Source of the DNA: Lentisphaerota bacterium
GTDB taxonomy: Bacteria; Verrucomicrobiota; Lentisphaeria; Victivallales; Victivallaceae
Length of the DNA stretch: 64,000 nt
Direction of reading: 5' to 3'
Assembly (NCBI GenBank): GCA_015061575.1
Contig: SUWF01000004.1
Span: forward strand, 1 to 64,000
Shown here: positions 1 to 7,248 of the stretch, in pieces
How the letters are laid out: every line of letters begins with the position of its first letter
Position numbering within the stretch: the first letter of the stretch is position 1
Notes under the pieces: model-generated
What the model saw: the letters and a program-made list of their open reading frames with translations, nothing else
Database searches by the model: none
Told to the model about the DNA's origin: nothing
Translations under genes and position numbers: made by a program

Positions 1-91
1 ATAACAGATCCGGTGACTTCCCTCCCATGCGTTCACGGTGCTAACCGCACTGTGGCTGTTGGTAAACAATATTTAGTTTTGATAGCAAAAA

Positions 92-125
92 GGCCGTTGC
101 AAAACTTGACAGTTTTGCAACAGCC
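92..125. repeat. Perfect hairpin repeat, copy A
   Basis: GTTGCAAAACT (96-106), a TGAC loop and AGTTTTGCAAC (111-121) form an 11-bp perfect stem, extended by GGC/GCC after one mismatch on each side. It lies just past the 3' end of the DUF1846 gene. On the minus strand it has no T-tract directly after it, so it is a weak terminator candidate. A similar but decayed copy lies at 44346-44380, which suggests a dispersed palindromic element. Confidence 0.6.
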
Positions 126-155
126 CCATAAATAGTCTTTCCTACTTGCGCTGCG

Positions 156-1670
156 TTACTCCTGCAGCAGATTGCGGCCGATAAATATGGGCTCGCTGGT
201 CACATTGATCGCCAGTTTGCGCAAGGCGTTTTCATCACCGGCAGGGGGGATGTGACTCAGGTGCATTTCGCAATTTTTCAATTTGCGCAGCTCATCCAAT
301 GCCAGCTTGGCCGCCGGATTGCTGGGCGAACTGACTGAAAGCGCCGTCAAGGTTTCCGAAAGATCCAGACTTATACCCTTGTTGTGATATATCTCCTGCT
401 TCAAACTGCCGACCGCTTTGATCACTTCCGGCGACAACAGAGTCAGATTATCCGGCAGCTTGGCCAGATATTTGACTGCATTGAGTATGCAGCTGGATGC
501 CGCATGGAGCAGTTTGGAGTTGCGTCCGGTCACGATCGTGCCATCGTCCAGCTCCAGTGCTGCCCCGCAAAAGATATTGTCAAAACCTTTGCCCGGGGTC
601 TTTTCGGCACTGGTCATGGCTTCCCGGGCAGGAATGACCACTCTGCGGTCGGTTTCGCTGATGCCCAGATCATCCATCAAAAGCTTGATCCGTTCGATCG
701 GCGCCTTATCGGCCGCCCCGGTGGCATAGTCGCACATGGCCCGGAAATAACGCCGGATCACCTCCTGAGCGGAGGCCTGCTGGCAGACTTCATCGTTGAT
801 GATGGCAAAACCGACCCGGTTCACCCCCATATCGGTAGGTGAATGGTAAAGGTGTTCCGGATCCATAATACGCGAACAGATCCGGTGCACCACCGGGAAA
901 ACTTCCAAATCCCGGTTATAATTGATCGTTGGCACATGGTAGTGTTCCAGGTGAAAGCTGTCGACCATATTCACATCGCCCAAATCGGCAGTAGCTGCCT
1001 CGTAAGCGATATTTACGGGGTGTTTGAGCGGCAGATTCCAAACCGGAAAAGTTTCAAATTTTGCATATCCGGCCCGGATCCCCCGGTGATAATCGTGATA
1101 AACCTGCGATAAACATGTCCCCATCTTGCCGGAGCTGGCTCCGGGCCCGGTCACGACCACAATGGGTCTGTCGGTTTCAATATAGCTGTTGGAGCCGTAT
1201 CCTTTGTTGGAAACAATCGTATCCAGTTCAGTCGGATATCCGGCAATGGGTTTATGCAAATAAACTTTGATGCCCCGGCGGGAAAGACGGTTGATAAAAC
1301 CGCGCACGGCCGGTTGATTCTGATAACGGGTAACGACCACTGCTTTGACCGTCAGATCCCAATCGCCCAGCGCATCGATCGTGCGCATGACATCGGCGTC
1401 GTAAGAAATACCGTAATCGGCCCGCATCTTGCGCTGTTCGATATCCCCCGAATAGATACAAATAACGATATCTATTTTATCTTTCATGCGCTGCAGCAGT
1501 TTGATCTTGGTATCGGGATCAAACCCCGGCAAGACTCTGGCGGCGTGATGGTCGCCCATGAGTTTGCCGCCGAACTCCAGATAGAGTTTATCGTCAAATT
1601 TCTCGGCCCGTTCCAGGATGGCCGCCGCCTGTTCTTCCAGATATTTTTCGCTGTCAAATCCGCGCTTCAT
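156..1670 (-). CDS. DUF1846 family protein
   Basis: A 504-residue protein matching the DUF1846 family in length and in motifs: an N-terminal stretch with RGFDSEKY and LYLEFGGKL, a central VVVTGPGASSGKMGTCLSQ segment that looks like a phosphate-binding loop, and ERIKLLMDDLGI near residue 330. The family is widespread in bacteria and its biochemical role is not firmly known. I place the start at the ATG at 1670; an upstream GTG two codons earlier would also fit and no strong Shine-Dalgarno decides. It stands alone, transcribed from the promoter at 1715-1743, and is divergent from the LacI operon. The family call is secure; function is not inferred. Confidence 0.85.
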   Translation of the reverse strand: MKRGFDSEKYLEEQAAAILERAEKFDDKLYLEFGGKLMGDHHAARVLPGFDPDTKIKLLQRMKDKIDIVICIYSGDIEQRKMRADYGISYDADVMRTIDALGDWDLTVKAVVVTRYQNQPAVRGFINRLSRRGIKVYLHKPIAGYPTELDTIVSNKGYGSNSYIETDRPIVVVTGPGASSGKMGTCLSQVYHDYHRGIRAGYAKFETFPVWNLPLKHPVNIAYEAATADLGDVNMVDSFHLEHYHVPTINYNRDLEVFPVVHRICSRIMDPEHLYHSPTDMGVNRVGFAIINDEVCQQASAQEVIRRYFRAMCDYATGAADKAPIERIKLLMDDLGISETDRRVVIPAREAMTSAEKTPGKGFDNIFCGAALELDDGTIVTGRNSKLLHAASSCILNAVKYLAKLPDNLTLLSPEVIKAVGSLKQEIYHNKGISLDLSETLTALSVSSPSNPAAKLALDELRKLKNCEMHLSHIPPAGDENALRKLAINVTSEPIFIGRNLLQE

Positions 1671-1714
1671 CTTCACATTCCGATAGGTTGAAAGTCGAAC
1701 AATACTGGGATATA

Positions 1715-1743
1715 AATATAACTCAACTTCGCATTTTTTTCAA
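1715..1743 (-). promoter_or_regulatory. Sigma70-type promoter of the DUF1846 gene
   Basis: Read on the minus strand, TTGAAA (1738-1743), 17 bases and TATATT (1715-1720) precede the DUF1846 start by about 45 bases. This is close to the housekeeping consensus and matches other promoters in the window. Confidence 0.65.
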
Positions 1744-1826
1744 GTACTTTCCAACAAAAAAAGTCAAATAATTTTACTTTTACAATCGACACTGTGAAAA
1801 TTTTTCATTTTTTTTCGATTGCGCCC

Positions 1827-1855
1827 TTGACAAGCAGCCAAAAATATGATATACT
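1827..1855 (+). promoter_or_regulatory. Sigma70-type promoter of the LacI operon
   Basis: TTGACA (1827-1832), 17 bases and TATACT (1850-1855) form a near-consensus promoter. The expected start of transcription is about 1862, right at the palindrome 1863-1874, so a bound repressor would block initiation. Confidence 0.75.
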
Positions 1856-1862
1856 TATAGCG

Positions 1863-1874
1863 TGAATCGATTCA
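1863..1874. promoter_or_regulatory. Probable LacI-family operator (autoregulatory)
   Basis: TGAATCGATTCA is a perfect 12-bp palindrome with the central CG typical of LacI/GalR operators. It covers the predicted transcription start of the operon whose first gene encodes a LacI-family protein. Autorepression of the whole sugar-use operon is inferred. Confidence 0.7.
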
Positions 1875-1895
1875 GCAAAACAAGGATCATACTCA

Positions 1896-2996
1896 ATGCC
1901 TAAACATAACAACATTACTCTTAAAGACATAGCTCAAGCAGTAGGTGTTTCCCGCACATTGGTTTCAGTCTGTTTAAGCGGACGTTACAAAGCTGGCGGC
2001 TACCGCATCAGCGAAGCTACCGCCCAAAAAGTCCGGGATTATGCCGCCAGCGTCGGCTATGTAGCCAATACCGGAGCCAGCTTGCTGCGCCGCAGCGGTC
2101 AGCCGCCGGTCGGCCTGCTGCTCAGCCAGAACTATGGCGAAGCCAAACATATCGGAGCTATCAACACGGCTTTGAATATTCTGGAACAGGAAAACCGGGA
2201 AGCGCTGTTGATCGGGTTCCGCAGTCTGGTTACGGCCATAAAACGGCTCAAAGGAGCTGGTGTACGGGATTTTATCATATTCGGTACGCTCAGCGAAGTA
2301 CCTTCCCTGCCCGGCGACCAAAAGCTGATCAAAGAACTCAAACCGCTGCTGCAAGGTATGCGCGGCTTTGCCATTGATTACAACTTTGGCCTGCCTGGCG
2401 AACAGCATGAACTGGATATTTACCGTTTCGGCATAAACCGTTCTTTGCTTATGAAGGAACTTTTTGACACCTACCGGCGGATCGGCAAGGATGGTTTTAT
2501 GAGCATGGACTGGTACCCGGTCAACCACCTGCTGGAAGCTGGATATTTTTCCTCCCGGGAGTTTATTCAGCCATATAATCTGGATAGCAAAAGTTCCGAT
2601 ACCGATTGGAGGAACATCGGCAAAAAGCTGGCCGAACGTTTTTTGGCGATGCGCAGCCAACACCCGGTAAAATTGATTTTTGCCGGTGATTTTATCGCTG
2701 GCGGCCTGATTGCTGAATTGCGCAAAAACAAGGTGCGGATACCGGAAGATGTGGAAGTCGTCGGCTTTGACAATCTGCCGCATGGGGAATGGTTTCAGGT
2801 GCCGCTGACCAGTTTTGGTTCGCCTATTCTTGAGCACACTCTGCTGGCATTGGATGATATTCTGGAAAAAAATCCTGCGCCCCGCACTTTGCTGGTACCA
2901 CCGCAGATATCGTGGCGCAGTTCCACCCAGCTGCCGCCGGAAGAAATTTTGCGTTTGGAAAAAGCGTTAAATGTTATAAACCACAAAGATATATAA
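1896..2996 (+). CDS. LacI-family transcriptional regulator
   Basis: A 366-residue protein with an N-terminal LacI helix-turn-helix (TLKDIAQAVGVSRTLVSVC, residues about 8-26) followed by a hinge and a periplasmic-binding-protein-like sensor domain ending in the typical VEVVGFDNLPHGEW strand and an LTSFG segment. It should bind DNA as a dimer and respond to a sugar or sugar acid. It is the first gene of an operon with secreted sugar-active enzymes, and a palindromic operator overlaps its own promoter. It resembles the second LacI protein at 39174 in the C-terminal region (LTSFG versus LTSWG, then an SWR motif), so the two are paralogues. The ligand is unknown. Confidence 0.9.
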   Translation: MPKHNNITLKDIAQAVGVSRTLVSVCLSGRYKAGGYRISEATAQKVRDYAASVGYVANTGASLLRRSGQPPVGLLLSQNYGEAKHIGAINTALNILEQENREALLIGFRSLVTAIKRLKGAGVRDFIIFGTLSEVPSLPGDQKLIKELKPLLQGMRGFAIDYNFGLPGEQHELDIYRFGINRSLLMKELFDTYRRIGKDGFMSMDWYPVNHLLEAGYFSSREFIQPYNLDSKSSDTDWRNIGKKLAERFLAMRSQHPVKLIFAGDFIAGGLIAELRKNKVRIPEDVEVVGFDNLPHGEWFQVPLTSFGSPILEHTLLALDDILEKNPAPRTLLVPPQISWRSSTQLPPEEILRLEKALNVINHKDI

Positions 2997-3025
2997 AGTA
3001 TAACTCAAAGAAAGGTCAACAGAAC

Positions 3026-4210
3026 ATGAAATTTGTAATTTTATCCTGTGCCGTCTTGCTGCTGCAACTTATTTTATGCGGTTGTCAGGCATTCAAAACG
3101 TCACCCCAAACCACCGCACCGCTGGGGGTCAATGTAATGGACTTCGGCGCCAAGGGCGATGGGGTCACGGATGATACGGCTGCCATTCAATCGGCGATCG
3201 ATTATGTTCACAAACAGGGCGGCGGCAAGGTCTTTTTTCCCTACCGTCCCAAAGGCTATTGTCTGGCTTCACCCGGGCGTGAAACTTACAACGGCCAGAA
3301 GGTGCGCTCCCAGCTGGTGATCCCGCCGGGCCGCCCCAATATTGTGCTGGAAGGCGAAATGCCCTGCCGTTTGCTCAACAGCTATATTGTTATCAAAGCG
3401 ACCGGCCACCCCACACACAACATCACCCGTTTTGGCACGATGCCTAAAGACAATACTTTCCTCTTTTCCACCTGGGATGCTCCGGAAGTGCATGATCCGC
3501 AGGAACGCCCGTGGTCGATCATTTCAGCTCCGGAAAATCCGAACACCAAAGTGGCGGGTAAATTTTCTGTCAATTGTTTTTCGATCATCAATCTGGAATT
3601 CCGGGTCAATCTCAACAAAGACAAGATGTACCCCACCCAGAGTGCGGCCAATTTGCAGAATGTCGGCAGATTGTATGTGATGAACAGCCAATTCTGTTTG
3701 AACGAACAAATCGGCGACGGTTCGCTGAATAAAGAATTGCAGGAAAATCCCTGCCATACCGTAGGTTTGATGACTTCCGGTGACCAGAACGACCATAATA
3801 CGATCAGCCGGGTCGCGGTGCAGGGCTTCAAATACGGCTTTGTGTTTGGTGAACATGTGGTGGCAGATTATCTGTATGTGCATAACTGCGAAGAAGCGGT
3901 CGTGTTCCACGATTCTTCGCATCTGTCGATGATCAATCTGCTGGTGGCGCAGCACAACAAACGAATCCTTACGACTACCCGCAACGAGCTCTTTGGCCAC
4001 AAAAAGAACATTGTCTGCGTGGAAGTTGCCGGTTTGAATTTTGAACCGGGATTCGACCACTCGCCGGTGATCAACGTCATGGACTATGGCGTATACGATC
4101 CGGAAAACCGTCTGCGTGGATACCTCAGATGGCATACTCCGCCGTGGGCCAGACAGGAATTCCCGATGTTCGGCGGCAAAAACTTCAAAGTCAAACATTT
4201 CGGTGATTGA
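3026..4210 (+). CDS. Secreted lipoprotein with pectate-lyase-like beta-helix fold
   Basis: 394 residues. The N-terminus is a lipoprotein signal ([14 protein letters not shown], then ILCGC as lipobox). Residues about 35-70 contain [20 protein letters not shown], the hallmark of the pectate lyase superfamily 3 (right-handed beta-helix) found in polygalacturonases and related glycan enzymes. The rest has short repeating strands consistent with a solenoid. I chose the ATG at 3026, preceded by AAAGG, over an upstream in-frame start that would sit inside the lacI gene and mask the signal peptide. It probably acts on a plant or microbial polysaccharide at the cell surface, but catalytic residues of a specific family could not be assigned. 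Confidence 0.75.
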   Translation: MKFVILSCAVLLLQLILCGCQAFKTSPQTTAPLGVNVMDFGAKGDGVTDDTAAIQSAIDYVHKQGGGKVFFPYRPKGYCLASPGRETYNGQKVRSQLVIPPGRPNIVLEGEMPCRLLNSYIVIKATGHPTHNITRFGTMPKDNTFLFSTWDAPEVHDPQERPWSIISAPENPNTKVAGKFSVNCFSIINLEFRVNLNKDKMYPTQSAANLQNVGRLYVMNSQFCLNEQIGDGSLNKELQENPCHTVGLMTSGDQNDHNTISRVAVQGFKYGFVFGEHVVADYLYVHNCEEAVVFHDSSHLSMINLLVAQHNKRILTTTRNELFGHKKNIVCVEVAGLNFEPGFDHSPVINVMDYGVYDPENRLRGYLRWHTPPWARQEFPMFGGKNFKVKHFGD

Positions 4211-4239
4211 TAAAACTTCCTGAAAGAAAGGATCAAATT

Positions 4240-5004
4240 ATGAGAAAATCAACTGAAGATCATTTACTCCGGCATGCCGGAGTAAAGCCCATGGGCTTTA
4301 CGCTCATTGAACTCTTGGTCGTAATTGCCATCATTGCCATTCTGGCGGCCATGCTGCTGCCGGCGCTGTCATCAGCCCGGGAACGGGCAAGACAGGCCAA
4401 CTGTACGGGTGCGCTCAAAAACTGGGGCCTTTATTATCAGCTCTATTTGCAGGATCACAAAGAATATGGCCCGGTGGCTGATGGAGCTTACAAATTCAAA
4501 GACCTTAATGACGTATGGTCGGTATGTCTGACTAAATTGTACCGTGACGGTGCTAATGTAGGTGACAAACAAGGTCGTATCGTCTGCCCGAATTTTCAGA
4601 ATGAAGTTGCTTCGCATGGTGTTTATGTAGGTTACGCCATGTGTGCGGGGATCGGTTCGGGGATATCCGGCAGCAAACCATTTGGCAGAAGTCTTGCGCA
4701 GATCCCGCTGCCGGGCGATACGCCGTTCCTGGTGGAACACACCTATCACAGCGGAAGTTTTGACTACGGTACCTGCCCGACTTCCGGCAGCTGCTACCCC
4801 GGGGTGGCGGCTTGTACTTCGCCCAATGAAGCAACTTCATTTGTCTACAATGCCAAAACTTTTGTTTACTCGCACAGCAAGCGGGCCAACGTCACTTTTG
4901 TCGATGGCCATGTAGAAAGCCTGACCTATCAGGAAATACCCAATGACAACTGGCGGACTTGCTTCTGGGGGTATGGATCATATTTCAGCAACCCGTGGCG
5001 TTAA
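4240..5004 (+). CDS. Pseudopilin-like protein with H-X9-DG motif (DUF1559-like)
   Basis: 254 residues. After a short leader (cut expected at [11 protein letters not shown]) comes the type IV prepilin N-methylation segment and a long hydrophobic helix, [15 protein letters not shown]. Near the C-terminus [12 protein letters not shown] fits the H-X9-DG motif of prepilin-type processing-associated proteins of the PVC phyla. Several cysteines in the middle may form disulphides. The start at 4240 is preceded by GAAAGG and chosen over an upstream ATG that overlaps the previous gene. Such proteins are very numerous in Victivallis-type genomes; their position behind sugar-active secreted proteins suggests a role in secretion or surface display, but that is inference. 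Confidence 0.85.
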   Translation: MRKSTEDHLLRHAGVKPMGFTLIELLVVIAIIAILAAMLLPALSSARERARQANCTGALKNWGLYYQLYLQDHKEYGPVADGAYKFKDLNDVWSVCLTKLYRDGANVGDKQGRIVCPNFQNEVASHGVYVGYAMCAGIGSGISGSKPFGRSLAQIPLPGDTPFLVEHTYHSGSFDYGTCPTSGSCYPGVAACTSPNEATSFVYNAKTFVYSHSKRANVTFVDGHVESLTYQEIPNDNWRTCFWGYGSYFSNPWR

Positions 5005-5050
5005 AAATCACCATTAATAAATTAAAATATATATAAAGGAATAAAAAATC

Positions 5051-5566
5051 ATGAAAAAAATCACTCTTTTGACCGTTGCAGCTCTGGCTGCATTCTGCAC
5101 CGTGCAGGCTGCTGACGTATTCAAGGTTCTGGAAGTCAAAGGTCCGGCCACGCTTAATCCCGGTCAGCGCGTTACTGACTGCAAGATCGTGGTGGAAGTC
5201 GTGGAAATCGACGGCGCCAACCGGATGCGTCCCGATGGGACTTTCCGCTTCCCCGCCCCCAAGATCGGCCGCCCGCTGCGGGGTGACGAAATGAAGCCGT
5301 GGAAGATCGAAAAATACAAAGTCGGCGACAAACTCACCCTCGGTGCCGATTGGACAGTTCCGGCCAATGTGCCGGTCGGGTCTGAAGGCTACTTCCTCTT
5401 CCGGATCTACCGTCCCGAAAAACGTGCGTTTGCCAAACTTACCGGTATCAGCCCGGTGGTGCGCTTTAAGGTGGCAGATCCCAACGCTCCGGCTCCGGCC
5501 GACAAGACAGCAGCCCCGGCGGCCGCTGCTCCGGCAACCAACCCGGCTCCGGCGGTGCAGAAATAA
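5051..5566 (+). CDS. Small secreted protein sharing a domain with the 7245 gene product
   Basis: 171 residues with a clear Sec signal peptide (cleavage near VQAAD). The folded part is about 115 residues and is followed by a low-complexity Ala/Pro tail (APAPADKTAAPAAAA). I recognise no database family, but residues 23-142 align by eye with residues 22-145 of the protein at 7245: a GPAT segment, then PWKIEKYKVGDKL versus PWKIEKFKVGDTL, then IYR and a conserved RLEK/KLTG region. An extracellular beta-sandwich or ligand-binding module is a reasonable guess. It lies in the LacI operon, 46 bases after the pseudopilin. Confidence 0.75.
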   Translation: MKKITLLTVAALAAFCTVQAADVFKVLEVKGPATLNPGQRVTDCKIVVEVVEIDGANRMRPDGTFRFPAPKIGRPLRGDEMKPWKIEKYKVGDKLTLGADWTVPANVPVGSEGYFLFRIYRPEKRAFAKLTGISPVVRFKVADPNAPAPADKTAAPAAAAPATNPAPAVQK

Positions 5567-5613
5567 AAATACCCTGTTAAAAATACCCAGTTAAAAAATA
5601 TATTTTTTCTCCT

Positions 5614-7248
5614 ATGAAAAGGATCACAGCAATGACATTGTTATCTGCTGCTGCGTTAGCCTTGCCGCAACTTGCAGTATCAGCAGAAAATAATTGGGAA
5701 AAACTGGCCCGGCAGGATGCTCTGCACCCAATTGCTCCCGGCAAAGTTGACGGTTCAGCACCATTTTGGAACGCCTATGCCAAAAGATTTATTTATGTAC
5801 CCAATTTTGATTTTACGGCCGTAGAACAAGCAAAAAAATACTGTTTTACGGTAACTGATTCGCAAGGTAAAGTACATGAATTTTACGCCGACCGTCCGGA
5901 CGAACCGCTGACGGCAGTTTGGGATGCACTGCCGGTGGGCTTTACTACGGTATCGGTAACGGCATTGAATGGCAAAAACCGCATATTAGCTGATTGCGGC
6001 AGCCGCAGATTTTACCGGGCGGCCCCCTTTACCGGCAAGTATGCTCCGGCGGTACGCAATTACCGTGAAAGTGCAGTATGGGCTTTGAAGTATGTTTTTG
6101 AGCAAAAACATATTCAAAATTGGCGCAAAACCGGCCAGCCCTCCAGAAGCTATGACCTCTATTGCTATCCCAATAAGATCATAAGCAGTGTGATCAGCGG
6201 CATGTTGTTTTATGCCAGGTTTGCGCCTGAAAATAGAGAAGCTGCACTGGATATTGCGCAGAAAGCTGCTGATTATTTGATCAGTATCAGCGAAAAGGCC
6301 GGGGCCCCGCTGGAGTATCTGCCGCCGACTTATATGTGGAAAGATCATTCGGCTTATGATTTTGACGGGCAGATAATGATGATCTATCCGGCCAGTGCGG
6401 GCCGGGCCTATATGCAGTTGTATGAAACTGTGAAAGTTGAAAAATACCGTGATGCCGCCGCCCGCATTGCCGATACTTACTGCAAACTGCAGCTGCCCAA
6501 TGGCAGTTGGCACCTTAAACTGTGGCAGAAAGATGGTTCTCCGGTGGTTCCGCAAGCAAAAAATCCGGATCAGCCGCCGCCACCGCCCAACTACTGTGTG
6601 CCGACTGAAATCGCTGCATTTTTGTACCAAATGGCCGAAGCAACCGGCAAAGAGGAGTATAAAAAAGCCGCCGACCGATCCGGCGTATATGTGCAAAAGC
6701 ATGTAGTGGCCAACTTCAACTGGGAAGGTCAGTTTGAAGATCAAAAGCCCCTGCCACCTTATATGAACAACACCAAGCATACAGCCGTGCGCTATGCGTT
6801 AACGCTGCTCAGAAAACCGGATTGTTCAGCTGAAGAGCTCGCTTTGTGCCGGACGTTGCTGCGCTACAGCGAAGATCAGTTTGTGGTCTGGGATTCGCCC
6901 ATGCCATTTTATCCGATGCGCAATACGCACAGCCGGGAGTGGTTTTTGCCTTGTGTGCTGGAGCAATACAGCTACTATGTGCCGATTGATGCCAGTGCGG
7001 CCGCATTGATCAATTTTTATGTGGCCATGCACAAAAAAACCGGTAATGCGCTGGATTTGGCCAAAGCTTGTGCGCTGGCTGACGCCGTTACCCGGGCGCA
7101 GGATCAGGCAACCGGCCGTTACATTACTTACTGGGAAAATAATTCCCGCAAAAACAATGCCGGCTGGATCAATTGCGCCATTGCTGCCGCTCAGGCTATG
7201 ATCAACCTTACTCAACATATTGAAGAACTCGAAAAAAGTGCTAAATGA
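5614..7248 (+). CDS. Secreted protein, probable alpha/alpha-barrel glycan-active enzyme
   Basis: 544 residues with a Sec signal peptide (cut near VSAEN). The body from about residue 150 consists of paired helices with aromatic-rich turns (DLYCYPNKI, PNGSWHLKLWQ, YITYWENNS) typical of (alpha/alpha)6 toroid glycosidases and polysaccharide lyases. I cannot assign a CAZy family or catalytic pair. A run of prolines (PDQPPPPPNY) sits in a mid-protein loop. Its stop overlaps the start of the next gene (ATGA), so the two are translationally coupled. Context points to glycan degradation with the neighbouring beta-helix and DUF4091 proteins. Confidence 0.65.
   Translation: MKRITAMTLLSAAALALPQLAVSAENNWEKLARQDALHPIAPGKVDGSAPFWNAYAKRFIYVPNFDFTAVEQAKKYCFTVTDSQGKVHEFYADRPDEPLTAVWDALPVGFTTVSVTALNGKNRILADCGSRRFYRAAPFTGKYAPAVRNYRESAVWALKYVFEQKHIQNWRKTGQPSRSYDLYCYPNKIISSVISGMLFYARFAPENREAALDIAQKAADYLISISEKAGAPLEYLPPTYMWKDHSAYDFDGQIMMIYPASAGRAYMQLYETVKVEKYRDAAARIADTYCKLQLPNGSWHLKLWQKDGSPVVPQAKNPDQPPPPPNYCVPTEIAAFLYQMAEATGKEEYKKAADRSGVYVQKHVVANFNWEGQFEDQKPLPPYMNNTKHTAVRYALTLLRKPDCSAEELALCRTLLRYSEDQFVVWDSPMPFYPMRNTHSREWFLPCVLEQYSYYVPIDASAAALINFYVAMHKKTGNALDLAKACALADAVTRAQDQATGRYITYWENNSRKNNAGWINCAIAAAQAMINLTQHIEELEKSAK

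Noticed and set aside
1-135. Open plus-strand frame from the window edge to a stop at 133-135
   Set aside because: 45 codons without a start in view, no recognisable motif, and it runs through the hairpin repeat; this length is not rare by chance.
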